DNA of 64,000 nucleotides, taken from NCBI RefSeq assembly GCF_000816145.1, contig NZ_CP007141.1:124001-188000 (forward strand), in the 5' to 3' direction. The translations under genes were made by a program, and so were the position numbers. Below the pieces are notes generated by a model. That model saw only the letters and a list, made by a program, of their open reading frames with translations. It had not been told where the DNA came from and did no database searches. The stretch is from Pseudothermotoga hypogea DSM 11164 = NBRC 106472. Its GTDB lineage: Bacteria > Thermotogota > Thermotogae > Thermotogales > DSM-5069. Shown in pieces: positions 17,091 through 26,316 of this stretch; the stretch's first letter is position 1; each line of letters begins with the position of its first letter.

Positions 17091-19097
17091 ATGAACGAAC
17101 AATATCTCAGCATTTTCATCGATGAGAGTAGAGAGTACGTCCAGAGTTTGAATGAATCGTTGTTGAAACTCGAGAAGAATCCTCGTGATGAAGAGACGGT
17201 GAACGAAACTTTCAGGATCCTTCACACCCTCAAAGGCATGGCGGGCACCATGGGCTTCGAACGCATGGCCAAGCTCACCCACAGGATGGAACAACTTCTG
17301 GACAAGGTGAGATCGAAAAAGATCGCACTGACGAGCGACCTGCTCGATCGGTTGTTTGCTGGTGTTGACATGGTAGATAAGATGGTCAACAACATCGCCT
17401 CGGGTGGGAACGACCAAGTGAACGAGGAGGATCTGAAAAGTTTGATGGACGCGTTCGAAGTGGTACAAGAGGAGAAGGTTGAAGAACAAAAGGTTCAGTC
17501 GGAAACGAAGAAGGAATCTGTCGATGTTGAAGATTCAGTGATGAAGGTCATCCAGGAAGCCTCGAAGGAAGGTTACAGTGCCTTCAAAGTCAGGGTTACA
17601 CTCGCCGAGGGAACGATCATGAAGGCCGTGAGGATGTACATGGTGTTCAAGGCGATAGAGGATTCCGGTGGTCAGATCTTGAGCAGCGTTCCACCCGTCG
17701 AGGATATAGAACAGGAGAAGTTTGACAGGGAAGTCGAGCTCGTGGTCATCGCGAAGCAGGATGCAGAATCGTTGCACAAGATGATTGCTTCCATATCTGA
17801 AATAGAGAAGGTCACGGTGATGACCATAGCGAAAGTTCAGGAGAGGTTGAAGGAAGAAGAAAAAGAAAGAGAAGTAGAGAAGAAAGAAGTGCATGAGGAA
17901 GCAAAGATCGCGGAAGAGAAGGCGCAAGAACAAAAGATCTCCCAGAAGAGGAGACTCGTTCAAACGGTTCGCGTGGACATCGACAAGCTCGACACGTTGA
18001 TGAACCTCATGGGGGAACTCGTCATATCGAGGAGCAGGATCTCCGACATTCTCAGAAAGTACAACATAAAGGAAGTCGACGAGAGCCTCTCGCAACTGAA
18101 TCGAATAACGCTCGATCTGCAGAACGTTGTGATGAAGATCAGGATGGTTCCCATCGCCTTCGTCTTCAACAGGTTCCCCAGGATGGTCAGAGATCTTGCA
18201 AAACAGCTTTCGAAAGAGATAAACTTCGTCATCGAGGGTGAAGACACCGAACTCGACAGAACGTTCGTCGAGGATATCGGAGAACCTCTCGTGCACTTAC
18301 TGAGGAACGCGATAGATCATGGTATAGAGACGAAGGAAGAACGCATCGCAAAGGGTAAACCTCCCGTTGGTACGGTTGTGCTCTCCGCCAGACACGAAGG
18401 TAACAACGTCGTGATCGAAGTGAAGGATGATGGTAGGGGTATCGACAGAGCAACGGTGCTCAAGAAGGCGATAGAAAAAGGGCTCATCAGTGAAGCTCAA
18501 GCCGAGAACCTCTCGGATGAGAAAGTTTACGAATTTCTGTTCCTGCCAGGTTTCTCAACGCGGTCCAACGCCACGGAGTTGTCTGGCAGGGGCGTGGGCA
18601 TGGATGTTGTCAAGAACGTGGTCGAATCTCTGAACGGAACGGTAAAGATAGAGAGCGTCAAAGACAGAGGAACAACTGTCACGATAAGACTACCGTTGAC
18701 ACTCGCGATAATCCAGGCGCTTTTGGTCACGGTGAACAAGCACGTTTACGCCATTCCGATCGCCAACATAGACAGCACGTTGAACGTTCCTGCCAACAAG
18801 ATACAGAAGCTCCAAGACAAGCTCGTTACGGTCATACGTGGCGAGATAGTTCCACTGGTGAAACTGTGGGAAGTGTTTGGACTCAATGGGCACAAGGAAG
18901 AGCAGTATTACAACACGGTCATCGTTCGCATGGGAAACAGGAAGTACGGTTTGGTCGTTGACTCGTTGATAGGTCAGGAAGACATAGTGATAAAGTCGCT
19001 CGGAAAGATCTTCAACGACGTGAGAATATTCAGTGGTGGTGCAATACTCGGTGATGGAAGCATAGCCTTGATACTCGATGTTTCAAACATCGTCTGA
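17091..19097 (+). CDS. cheA: Chemotaxis histidine kinase CheA
   Basis: Soluble kinase that joins chemoreceptors to CheY. Domains in order: P1 histidine phosphotransfer with the phosphorylated His45 ([16 protein letters not shown]); a CheY-binding P2 region near residues 160-250; a Lys/Glu-rich linker near 250-285; P3 dimerisation helix starting [26 protein letters not shown]4 ATP-binding kinase domain with N box [13 protein letters not shown]1 DDGRGID and G2 GRGVGMD; and P5, the CheW-like regulatory domain at the end. 668 aa, close to the T. maritima enzyme, whose active His is also residue 45. GGAGGA precedes the ATG. It leads a run with cheW and cheY and then export-gate genes. Confidence 0.98.
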   Translation: MNEQYLSIFIDESREYVQSLNESLLKLEKNPRDEETVNETFRILHTLKGMAGTMGFERMAKLTHRMEQLLDKVRSKKIALTSDLLDRLFAGVDMVDKMVNNIASGGNDQVNEEDLKSLMDAFEVVQEEKVEEQKVQSETKKESVDVEDSVMKVIQEASKEGYSAFKVRVTLAEGTIMKAVRMYMVFKAIEDSGGQILSSVPPVEDIEQEKFDREVELVVIAKQDAESLHKMIASISEIEKVTVMTIAKVQERLKEEEKEREVEKKEVHEEAKIAEEKAQEQKISQKRRLVQTVRVDIDKLDTLMNLMGELVISRSRISDILRKYNIKEVDESLSQLNRITLDLQNVVMKIRMVPIAFVFNRFPRMVRDLAKQLSKEINFVIEGEDTELDRTFVEDIGEPLVHLLRNAIDHGIETKEERIAKGKPPVGTVVLSARHEGNNVVIEVKDDGRGIDRATVLKKAIEKGLISEAQAENLSDEKVYEFLFLPGFSTRSNATELSGRGVGMDVVKNVVESLNGTVKIESVKDRGTTVTIRLPLTLAIIQALLVTVNKHVYAIPIANIDSTLNVPANKIQKLQDKLVTVIRGEIVPLVKLWEVFGLNGHKEEQYYNTVIVRMGNRKYGLVVDSLIGQEDIVIKSLGKIFNDVRIFSGGAILGDGSIALILDVSNIV

Positions 19098-19108
19098 GGA
19101 GGGAGACC

Positions 19109-19546
19109 ATGGCTGAGCTTTCAGAATTCGAAGTCTTCGTCTTCGGTGTGGGTGGTCAGGAGATGGCTTTCGATGTGGAACACGTGAGCATCGTCATAGA
19201 GAAGACTGACATCACCCCCGTACCTCGTGCGAAGAAGAATGTGCTTGGGGTGATGAACCTGAGGGGTCGCATCGTTCCGGTTATCGATCTCGCTTCCATG
19301 CTCGGTCTGTCCTGCAAGGACAGTGCGGAGGGAAAGATCGTGGTGGTGAACTATGAAGACATCGAGACGGGTTTTCTTGTAGAGAAGGTCAGAGGTGTGA
19401 TGAGGGTCAAAAGCGAGGATGTCGAAAAGATGCACAAATTCGACAGTTTTGGTGAGAAGTCGAAGGGAATCATAAAGAAGCAAGAAGAGTTGATAATTCA
19501 TCTGAGCGTGGGCAAAATACTTGAGGAGTTGACAATGTCTTCGTAA
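19109..19546 (+). CDS. cheW: Chemotaxis coupling protein CheW
   Basis: Adapter that links chemoreceptors to CheA. 145 aa of the SH3-like CheW fold: GQEMAFDVEHVSIVIEKTDITPVPRAKKNVLGVMNLRGRIVPVIDL is the typical core, with the NLRGRIVPVIDL strand being the most conserved. GAGGAGGGAG precedes ATG 19109, 11 bases after cheA. Downstream by 24 bases is cheY. Confidence 0.97.
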   Translation: MAELSEFEVFVFGVGGQEMAFDVEHVSIVIEKTDITPVPRAKKNVLGVMNLRGRIVPVIDLASMLGLSCKDSAEGKIVVVNYEDIETGFLVEKVRGVMRVKSEDVEKMHKFDSFGEKSKGIIKKQEELIIHLSVGKILEELTMSS

Positions 19547-19570
19547 GAACGTTTTGGGGAGGTAAACGGA

Positions 19571-19930
19571 ATGGCGAAGAGAGTGCTCATAGTGGATGAC
19601 GCCGCTTTCATGCGGATGCTCCTGAAAGACATAATCACGAAGGCCGGATACGAGGTGGCGGGGGAAGCGGCGAACGGTGTCGAGGCCGTGGAAAAGTACA
19701 AGGAATTGAAGCCAGACGTGGTCACGATGGACATAACGATGCCCGAGATGGACGGTATCACGGCGATCAAGAAGATCAGAGAGATCGATCCAAACGCCAA
19801 GATCATCGTGTGCAGTGCGATGGGTCAGCAAGCCATGGTGATCGAAGCGATACAAGCGGGTGCAAAGGACTTCATCGTGAAACCTTTCCAGCACAGCAGG
19901 GTGATCGAGGCTCTACAGAAATTGAGCTGA
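19571..19930 (+). CDS. cheY: Chemotaxis response regulator CheY
   Basis: Single-domain receiver, 119 aa, that carries phosphate from CheA to the motor switch. The acidic pocket is D9 and D10, the phosphorylated residue is D54 (VTMDITMPEMDGI), the switch Ser is S82 (CSAMG) and the conserved lysine is K104 (IVKPF). These positions equal those in T. maritima CheY. ATG start follows GGGGAGGTAA. The CheC-type phosphatase encoded at 27822 is its probable dephosphorylating partner. Confidence 0.97.
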   Translation: MAKRVLIVDDAAFMRMLLKDIITKAGYEVAGEAANGVEAVEKYKELKPDVVTMDITMPEMDGITAIKKIREIDPNAKIIVCSAMGQQAMVIEAIQAGAKDFIVKPFQHSRVIEALQKLS

Positions 19931-19934
19931 GGAT

Positions 19935-20279
19935 GTGAGAAGCATAAGCAAGTTGATAGTGCAGTTTCTCCTCGCCCTTGGCATTCTGATAGGTTTGCTG
20001 TATGTGATGTACATCTTTGTGAGAAAGCGTGTTCCTTTCGTCGCCTCAAGGGATGTACAGGTGCTTCAGAGGCACTACATAGATAGGAACACTTCTATAG
20101 TCTTGGTCAAGGTCCTTGATGAATATTATTATCTGCTCCTTTCACATTCCAGCTCCAGTGTCTTGAAGAAGCTCTCAGAGCAAGAGGTAGCTCACTTGGA
20201 AGTCAGGGAACCTTTTTCGAAGATCCTTTTCAAGAGGCTCTCCAAGATGCGAGGTCAGGATAAGGAAGAGAAAGAATGA
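19935..20279 (+). CDS. fliO: Flagellar biosynthesis protein FliO
   Basis: Small membrane protein that helps assemble the FliP ring of the flagellar export gate. One helix at about residues 8-28 is followed by a cytoplasmic part with the FliO-like pattern RDVQVLQRHYIDRNTSIVLVKVLDEYYYLLLS, resembling the 'sl..k..l.l.ev.g...llgv' core. 114 aa. GTG 19935 begins 4 bases after the cheY stop, and the end overlaps fliP as ATGA. FliO varies strongly in sequence, so position directly ahead of fliP is the main support. Confidence 0.88.
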   Translation: MRSISKLIVQFLLALGILIGLLYVMYIFVRKRVPFVASRDVQVLQRHYIDRNTSIVLVKVLDEYYYLLLSHSSSSVLKKLSEQEVAHLEVREPFSKILFKRLSKMRGQDKEEKE

Positions 20280-21031
20280 AAAAGAGATGGCTCGTTTTGG
20301 CGTTGCTTCTGCTCGTGAGCCTATCTTTCGCACAAGAGGAGGTCCCTTTCCCTTCCATAAGCATAAGAGTGAACCCACCACAGAACCAGCGCGATCTGGT
20401 CGTCACTTTGGAGATTCTTCTCATACTGACCGTCCTCACACTCGCACCGAGCATACTGGTTTTGTTCACGTCCTTCACACGTATCATAGTGGTTTTCTCT
20501 TTTTTGAGAAACGCGCTCGGCACCAGACAGACCCCACCCAACCAGGTGCTTGTGGGTCTTGCGCTGTTTCTCACCTTCTTCATTATGCAGCCGGTCTGGA
20601 ACGACATATACAACGATGCGCTCACGCCCTATCTGAACGGGAAGATAGGCTATCAAGAGATGTTCGATCGAACGATGAACCGCGTGAGGCAGTTCATGAT
20701 CAACGAGCTGAAAAACCACCACAACGAAGACAACGTTTTTTTGCTGGCCTCGAGTGTTGGAAGCAAGTTCGATAAAGTCGAGGATGCTCCAAACAGTGTG
20801 ATCATACCTGCATTTGTCCTCGGAGAGCTGGAGATTGGCTTCAAGATGGGCATCTTGCTCTACGTACCGTTCATCGTGATCGACATGGTCGTCGCCAGCG
20901 TCCTACTGTCGATGGGTATGATCATGATACCTCCGGTGCTGGTCTCTTTACCTTTCAAGGTCTTGCTCTTCATAGCGGTGAACGGTTGGGACCTCTTGGT
21001 CAGTGGTTTGATCAAGAGTTTCGCGAGGTGA
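20276..21031 (+). CDS. fliP: Flagellar export gate protein FliP
   Basis: Core channel subunit of the flagellar type III export apparatus. It has a cleavable signal (residues 1-20, ending SLSFAQ), then ILLILTVLTLAPSILVLFTSFTRIIVVFSFLRNALGTRQTPPNQVLVGLALFLTFFIMQPVW, the most conserved part of the family (seen in pieces along residues 45-105), and the C-terminal pair with SMGMIMIPPVLVSLPFKVLLFI. 251 aa. ATG overlaps the fliO stop by 4 bases. Confidence 0.97.
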   Translation: MKKRWLVLALLLLVSLSFAQEEVPFPSISIRVNPPQNQRDLVVTLEILLILTVLTLAPSILVLFTSFTRIIVVFSFLRNALGTRQTPPNQVLVGLALFLTFFIMQPVWNDIYNDALTPYLNGKIGYQEMFDRTMNRVRQFMINELKNHHNEDNVFLLASSVGSKFDKVEDAPNSVIIPAFVLGELEIGFKMGILLYVPFIVIDMVVASVLLSMGMIMIPPVLVSLPFKVLLFIAVNGWDLLVSGLIKSFAR

Positions 21032-21036
21032 TCGAC

Positions 21037-21303
21037 TTGACCGTGGATGTCTTCGTGGATGTCATGAAGGAGGGCATCGAACTCATCCTTATCTTGATAA
21101 CTCCACCGCTGTTGGTGAGTCTGATCGCTGGGCTCATCATAGGAGTCTTGCAAGCCGCCACGCAGATTCATGAGCAAACCTTGACCTTCGCTCCAAAGAT
21201 CATTTTGACCTTCCTTACGATCATGCTGCTTGGATCTTGGATGCTGCAAAAACTGGTCGAGTACATGCAACAGATCCTTGAGAAGTTCATGGGGATGATC
21301 TGA
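21037..21303 (+). CDS. fliQ: Flagellar export gate protein FliQ
   Basis: Two-helix subunit of the export gate, 88 aa, the standard size. Conserved ITPPLLVSLIAGLIIGVLQA and TQIHEQTLTFAPKI are clear. I start it at TTG 21037, which follows GAGGTGAT by about 4-6 bases and gives MTVDVF, matching the usual N-terminus; GTG 21028 overlaps the fliP stop and has no binding site, and the frame stays open further upstream inside fliP. Confidence 0.93.
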   Translation: MTVDVFVDVMKEGIELILILITPPLLVSLIAGLIIGVLQAATQIHEQTLTFAPKIILTFLTIMLLGSWMLQKLVEYMQQILEKFMGMI

Positions 21304-21304
21304 C

Positions 21305-22072
21305 CTGAATCTGTACGAGTTCGTCCAAGAAAAGTTCTTGGTGTGGGCCTTGGCGTTGACCAGAATCGCAGGCATGTTCACAGTGGCACCTTTTTTTGGG
21401 GATTGGTTCTTGCCGTTGCAGGCAAAAGTGTCGCTCACGGTACTGTTGAGTTGGTTGATTAGCCCCATCCTGCAGCAGAGTATACCTTTGGACACACCTG
21501 TTCTGACCTTGGTGCTCAGCATGCTGAACAACTATCTGTACGGCCTCGTGATAGGTTTCTTGGCACTCTTACCGCTCGCGGGGCTCAGTTTGGCTGGTGA
21601 AGTCTTCGGCACTCAGATGGGATTCGCCATGTCTTCGCTGTTCGATCCACAGCGCGAGGAAGTTCCACTGCATGGAGAACTGCTGTACACCATAGGTTTG
21701 TTCGTTCTTGTGACCATAAAAGGACACTTGCTGGTCTATCAAGCAATCGTTGATTCCTTCAAACATTTTTCACTCACGGCTTCGCTCTCAGGACTGAGCT
21801 TCATGGACGTGCTCATCGATAAAGCCTCGGAGAGCTTGGTTGTTGCACTCAAGTTTGGTATGCCGCTGATCGGCTTCATGCTGATAGTTTCGGTGGCGCT
21901 CGGTATCCTTTCTCGCTTGGTTCCACAGATGAACGTGTTCATGGTGGGCTTGCCTTTGAAGGTGCTCGTTGGTATGCTCTTGATGGCGGGAATGATAGGT
22001 GTATGGGCACAGATGAGCGCAAGTTTGGCCGAAAAGACCGTCAATTTCATAGAGTTCTTCCTGAGTCGCTGA
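21305..22072 (+). CDS. fliR: Flagellar export gate protein FliR (probable CTG start)
   Basis: Export-gate subunit with about six helices; ALTRIAGMFTVAPFFGDWFLP, GEVFGTQMGFAMSSLFDP, and near the end VPQMNVFMVGLPLKVLVGMLLMAG are family landmarks. No ATG gives a full N-terminus. GTG 21338 and TTG 21335 would delete about 10 residues ahead of the first helix and have no binding site. A CTG at 21305, one base after the fliQ stop and 6 bases after GGGGATGA, gives 255 aa, the usual FliR length. An in-frame stop at 21296 limits the start to this short region. Start confidence is moderate; product confidence is very high. Confidence 0.93.
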   Translation: MNLYEFVQEKFLVWALALTRIAGMFTVAPFFGDWFLPLQAKVSLTVLLSWLISPILQQSIPLDTPVLTLVLSMLNNYLYGLVIGFLALLPLAGLSLAGEVFGTQMGFAMSSLFDPQREEVPLHGELLYTIGLFVLVTIKGHLLVYQAIVDSFKHFSLTASLSGLSFMDVLIDKASESLVVALKFGMPLIGFMLIVSVALGILSRLVPQMNVFMVGLPLKVLVGMLLMAGMIGVWAQMSASLAEKTVNFIEFFLSR

Positions 22073-23127
22073 GGATCGACCTACAGCTCTTCGCCGATCC
22101 AGACAGAACCGAGAAACCCACTCCCAGACGGAGAAGGAAGGCCAGAGAAGAAGGACAAGTTGCCGTATCACGCGAGCTCAACATGGCCTTGAGTTTCTTT
22201 GCGGCGGCGATCATTCTGAGACTGATCCTGCCTCAACTCAGCAGGTCCTTGGCGAACACGTCCACGTTTTTTCTGGCACTCGATCCGATGGATTCAGAAA
22301 CGCTCTTGAGTCACATTTTCCAGCTCTTCAAAGATCCTTTGATTCTCTTGATCCTTCTCATGGGTCTCGTCGCTTTGGTTGGAATAATTGCGGGCGCTCT
22401 GCAGACCAAGTTCTTGTTCTCCTTCAAACCTCTGAAGTTGGACTTGAACAGGATCAATCCGATCGAAGGACTCAAAAGGATGTTCTCTTTGCGGAATCTC
22501 TTTGAACTCTTCAAGGCGTTCGTCAAACTTGTGATCGTGGGTTACGTGTCTTACGTCGTGATCAGACAGCGCTACAGGGAGTTGCCTAATCTCACGGACC
22601 TCGAGCCAAGCGAGTCCATCCGGTACCTTGCTGATTTGATCTACGCCTTGCTGCTTCGATGTGCGATAGCGATTCTGGCCTTAGCCTTGCTGGACTATCT
22701 CTTTCAAAGATGGGAGTTCGAAAAAAGCTTGCGCATGACCAGACAGGAACTTAAGGAAGAGTTCAAAGAGGTTGAAGGCAATCCCGAGGTGAAGAGACGA
22801 CAGCGCGAGATCATGATGAGGCTCGCGCGGGGAAGGATGCTTCAGAAGGTCCCGGAGGCCGACGTCGTCATAACAAACCCAACGCACATCGCTGTCGCTC
22901 TGCAGTACGATTCTGAACAGATGGAAGCTCCCGAGGTCGTGGCGAAGGGAGCGGATGAACTCGCCAGAAGGATCGTCGAGATCGCTACTAACAACAACGT
23001 GCCCATCGTTCGTAACCCGCAGGTTGCTTGGGAACTCTACAGAACCTGTGAGGTCGGAGATCAGATCCCACCGACTCTTTACAGGGCCGTCGCAGAAATC
23101 CTCGCGTACGTGTACTCGCTGAGATGA
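22069..23127 (+). CDS. flhB: Flagellar export switch protein FlhB (probable CTG start)
   Basis: Membrane protein that switches export substrate specificity. It begins with the typical IDLQLFADPDRTEKPTPRRR cytoplasmic lead, has four helices (about residues 30-50, 80-105, 135-160 and 180-205), and the self-cleaving NPTH in VVITNPTHIAVAL near residue 265. CTG 22069 overlaps the fliR stop as CTGA and gives 352 aa. The only other in-frame standard start upstream is ATG 22003, which would add 22 residues copied from the fliR region in another frame. Binding-site support for CTG is weak, so translational coupling with fliR is likely. Confidence 0.94.
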   Translation: MRIDLQLFADPDRTEKPTPRRRRKAREEGQVAVSRELNMALSFFAAAIILRLILPQLSRSLANTSTFFLALDPMDSETLLSHIFQLFKDPLILLILLMGLVALVGIIAGALQTKFLFSFKPLKLDLNRINPIEGLKRMFSLRNLFELFKAFVKLVIVGYVSYVVIRQRYRELPNLTDLEPSESIRYLADLIYALLLRCAIAILALALLDYLFQRWEFEKSLRMTRQELKEEFKEVEGNPEVKRRQREIMMRLARGRMLQKVPEADVVITNPTHIAVALQYDSEQMEAPEVVAKGADELARRIVEIATNNNVPIVRNPQVAWELYRTCEVGDQIPPTLYRAVAEILAYVYSLR

Positions 23128-23133
23128 AATGCT

Positions 23134-23142
23134 TGCTATAAT
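23134..23142 (+). promoter_or_regulatory. Extended -10 promoter ahead of flhA
   Basis: TGCTATAAT at 23134-23142 is a TGn-extended, otherwise perfect -10 box lying just after the flhB stop. The -35 position has no good match. Transcription would start near 23149, about 16 bases before the flhA GTG, giving flhA and the later regulatory genes an extra internal promoter. Confidence 0.55.
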
Positions 23143-23164
23143 TTGATGTTAAGGGAGCGAAAGT

Positions 23165-25210
23165 GTGAAGGGCTTAGATGTTTTTGTTGCCGTCGCGGTC
23201 GTTGCGATCGTTCTTTTGATGATCATTCCGATACCGGATTTCGCGCTGGACTTTTTCCAGCTGCTCAACATCGCACTGTCGATGATCGTTCTGCTCTCGT
23301 CGATGTACGTCAGACATGCGCTCGACATGTCGTCCTTCCCCACGCTCTTGCTCATAATCACCCTGTTCAGGTTGGCGTTGAACGTGGCCTCGACGAGGCT
23401 GATACTCCTTGAAGGAGAGAAGTTCGGCGGTAGGGTCATAAGGACGTTCGGAGAGTTCGTCGTCAAGGGCGACTACATCGTTGGGCTCGTGATCTTCCTC
23501 ATACTGGTTATCATTCAGTTCATCGTGATAACGCGCGGTGCCGAGCGCATAGCGGAAGTCGCGGCAAGGTTCACGCTGGACGCAATGCCCGGAAAGCAAA
23601 TGAGTGTTGATGCGGATCTGAACGCGGGTCTGATCACCGAGGAAGAGGCACGAAAACGAAGAGAGCTCATAAGGCGCGAGGCGGACTTTTACGGCGCGAT
23701 GGACGGTGCTTCGAAGTTCGTGAGGGGAGACGCCATCGCGAGCATCATAATCGTGCTTGTGAACATAATCGGAGGAATCCTGATAGGTGTTTTGAAGCAC
23801 AATTTGAGCTTTGCGCAGGCGGCACAGGTTTACGCATTACTCACCGTGGGAGACGGCCTCGTGACACAGATTCCAGCCTTGCTCGTTTCAACTGCCACGG
23901 GCATATTGGTCTCGCGTGCCGCTGCCAAGGAGAACCTCGGCCAAGACCTTGTGAAGGAACTTTCGAGCGAAAGAAAGGTGATAACCATAACTGGGTTCAT
24001 ACTCTTGTTCTTAGGATTGGCCACACCGTTGCCAATCACCGCCTCGATCATAGGTGCTGCGTTCCTTGCTCTGGCTTTCTATTCCTCGAGGGTCGCGCCG
24101 AAACAAGTTGCACCGGCTCCAGCCGGTGCACCCGCTGCTCCTGCGCCGTCGAAGCCGATCTTGACGACACCTCAGGAGATCGCCGAAGTGATCCAGAGTG
24201 ACACCGTGGAAGTCGAGATAGGTTACGGACTGATCCCCTTGGCAGATCCATCTCAGGGTGGAGATCTCTTGGAGAGGATCGCGATGGTTCGAAAACAGAT
24301 CGCGTACGATTTGGGATTGGTCGTGTCGCCCATCAGAGTTCGAGACAGCGTGCTTTTGAAACCCAACGAGTATCTCATAAGAATCAGGGGCGCGGAGGTG
24401 GCACGCTACGAACTGATACCCAACAGGTTGCTCGCGATCAATCCAGGCACTGCGACCGAGAAGGTGACGGGCATCGCGGTGAAGGAACCTGCCTTCGGTC
24501 TTCAAGCCTTCTGGATAGACTCCTCGCGCAAGGAGGAGGCAACGAGGTTAGGTTACACGGTGGTCGACCCACCAACGGTTTTCATAACTCATTTGACGGA
24601 GACTTTGAAGCGAAACGCAGCTGATCTGCTCGGTTCGAGAGAGTTCAACATGCTGCTCGACGGTTTGAGAGAGAAGTTCCCACAGTTGGTGAACGATCTG
24701 ATACCCTCTATCCTAAAGGCCACCGATGTGAAGAAGATCTTGCAGCGACTACTCAACGAGGGTGTGAGCATCAGGAACCTGCCGTTGATATTCGAAACGT
24801 TACTCGAGTACGCAGAGAAATCCACAGACTTGGTCTATCTGACTGAACAGGTGAGAAGGGCTTTGAAGAGACAGATCGTTCAGTCTCTGACCAGTGAGGA
24901 TGGTAAACTCCACGCTGTGGCGCTCGACGGGGAACTCGAAAAAAGGCTTGTCGAATCTCTTCAAGACGTCGCTGGCGAGAAAAGGATCGTGCTGAACCCG
25001 CAGATACTGAGAGAGATCATGGAGAACCTATCGAAACAGCTTGAAACACTTATGAAAAAAAGGTTTTTCCCCCTCGTTGTTTGTTCTGGTGCGATAAGGC
25101 CGTACTTAGCCCAACTTGTCAAAAGATTCCTGCCGAATGTGCCCGTCATCGCCTATGAAGAGGTTCCTGAAGATCGTGTGCTTCAAGTTGAGGGTGTGGT
25201 GAGGCTGTGA
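23165..25210 (+). CDS. flhA: Flagellar export protein FlhA
   Basis: Large export-gate component, 681 aa. The N-terminal half has about eight helices starting VFVAVAVVAIVLLMIIPIPDFALDF. The loop FTLDAMPGKQMSVDADLNAGLI, near residues 138-160, is the FHIPEP-type signature of this family. A Pro/Ala-rich linker near residues 310-330 joins the cytoplasmic domain that docks chaperone-substrate complexes (from about residue 335, with VARYELIPNRLLAINPG). GTG 23165 follows AGGGAGCG. It is followed two bases later by flhF. Confidence 0.97.
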   Translation: MKGLDVFVAVAVVAIVLLMIIPIPDFALDFFQLLNIALSMIVLLSSMYVRHALDMSSFPTLLLIITLFRLALNVASTRLILLEGEKFGGRVIRTFGEFVVKGDYIVGLVIFLILVIIQFIVITRGAERIAEVAARFTLDAMPGKQMSVDADLNAGLITEEEARKRRELIRREADFYGAMDGASKFVRGDAIASIIIVLVNIIGGILIGVLKHNLSFAQAAQVYALLTVGDGLVTQIPALLVSTATGILVSRAAAKENLGQDLVKELSSERKVITITGFILLFLGLATPLPITASIIGAAFLALAFYSSRVAPKQVAPAPAGAPAAPAPSKPILTTPQEIAEVIQSDTVEVEIGYGLIPLADPSQGGDLLERIAMVRKQIAYDLGLVVSPIRVRDSVLLKPNEYLIRIRGAEVARYELIPNRLLAINPGTATEKVTGIAVKEPAFGLQAFWIDSSRKEEATRLGYTVVDPPTVFITHLTETLKRNAADLLGSREFNMLLDGLREKFPQLVNDLIPSILKATDVKKILQRLLNEGVSIRNLPLIFETLLEYAEKSTDLVYLTEQVRRALKRQIVQSLTSEDGKLHAVALDGELEKRLVESLQDVAGEKRIVLNPQILREIMENLSKQLETLMKKRFFPLVVCSGAIRPYLAQLVKRFLPNVPVIAYEEVPEDRVLQVEGVVRL

Positions 25211-25212
25211 AG

Positions 25213-26316
25213 ATGAAGAAGTACATCGTCAACGATATAAAGGAAGCGCTCGAGCAAATAAAGAAAGATCTTGGTGAGGACGCCATCATACTCAGTACGC
25301 GCAGCGTCAAGAAGGGTGGCTTCCTCGGAATAGGTGCCAAAAGATACCTCGAAGTGACCGCCGTCTGTGAAGACAAAGAACAGGAGAAGACTGAGAGCAG
25401 TGAAGTTTATAAGCTGCAAGAACTGCTCGTGAAGAACAGAGAAAAAAGGCAGGAGGAAGAGATCAGGGAACTCAAGCAGATGTTGCAAGAGATGAAGCAG
25501 ATGCTCGGTATGCAGAGGTTGAGCGACCTGCCGCAGAACCTTCAAAGGATACTGAAGGGCTTACAGGCTCAAGAGGTGGATCAAACGATTGCGGGCAAAA
25601 TAGTTGAATATTTGAGGATAAGTTATGGGGACGTGAGCTTGGACGATTCTTTGCGACGGTCTTTGGCAGAGCATCTTTTGGCTTTCGTCAAAACCGAAGT
25701 ACCAGCCTTGGAAGGCACAGTCCTCTTCAGTGGGCCAACGGGTGTCGGCAAGACCACGACGCTCGCAAAACTCGCTGCGAGATTGAAGATCGTTGAGAAG
25801 AAGCAGCTGGCCATCCTCACGCTGGACACCTACAGGATCGCGGCGACGGACCAGCTGAAAACCTACGCAACTATCATGGACATACCCATGAGGGTCGCTT
25901 ACACGCCGAAAGAAGCAAAGATGGAACTCGATGCGATGAAGTCTTTCGACGTCGTGCTGATCGATACGGCTGGTAGGAGTCAGAACAACGATATGCAAAT
26001 GAGCGAACTCAAAGCTCTGTTCGAGGTGATACAGCCAAACCTGGCTTTCTTGGTGATCAGTATGAATTCGAGGTTTTCAGACCTTAAGGACGTACTCGAG
26101 AGGTTCCAAGTCGCCAGACACACACATCTGATCCTCACGAAGATGGATGAGACACGAACCTTTGGACATCTCATCAACGCTCCGCTCATAGGTGGGATAC
26201 CTGTCGCTTTCATCACCAACGGCCAGAGGGTACCTGAAGACATCGTGGAAGCGAACGCGAAGGACATCGCTCATCTTCTCTCGAGAGAGGTGTTGAGAAT
26301 TGCCCAATCAAGCTGA
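25213..26316 (+). CDS. flhF: Flagellar SRP-type GTPase FlhF
   Basis: GTPase of the SRP family that controls flagellar placement and number. N-terminal B domain (KKYIVNDIKEALEQIKKDLG, then IILSTRSVKKGG) with a coiled, charged middle (residues about 60-110). The NG domain has G1 GPTGVGKTTTLAKLAA near 175, G2/G3 DTYRIAATDQLK and LIDTAGRSQ, and G4 LTKMDET. ATG 25213 is preferred, since GAGG lies 8 bases before; GTG 25207 would overlap the flhA stop. Overlaps flhG by 17 bases. Confidence 0.95.
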   Translation: MKKYIVNDIKEALEQIKKDLGEDAIILSTRSVKKGGFLGIGAKRYLEVTAVCEDKEQEKTESSEVYKLQELLVKNREKRQEEEIRELKQMLQEMKQMLGMQRLSDLPQNLQRILKGLQAQEVDQTIAGKIVEYLRISYGDVSLDDSLRRSLAEHLLAFVKTEVPALEGTVLFSGPTGVGKTTTLAKLAARLKIVEKKQLAILTLDTYRIAATDQLKTYATIMDIPMRVAYTPKEAKMELDAMKSFDVVLIDTAGRSQNNDMQMSELKALFEVIQPNLAFLVISMNSRFSDLKDVLERFQVARHTHLILTKMDETRTFGHLINAPLIGGIPVAFITNGQRVPEDIVEANAKDIAHLLSREVLRIAQSS

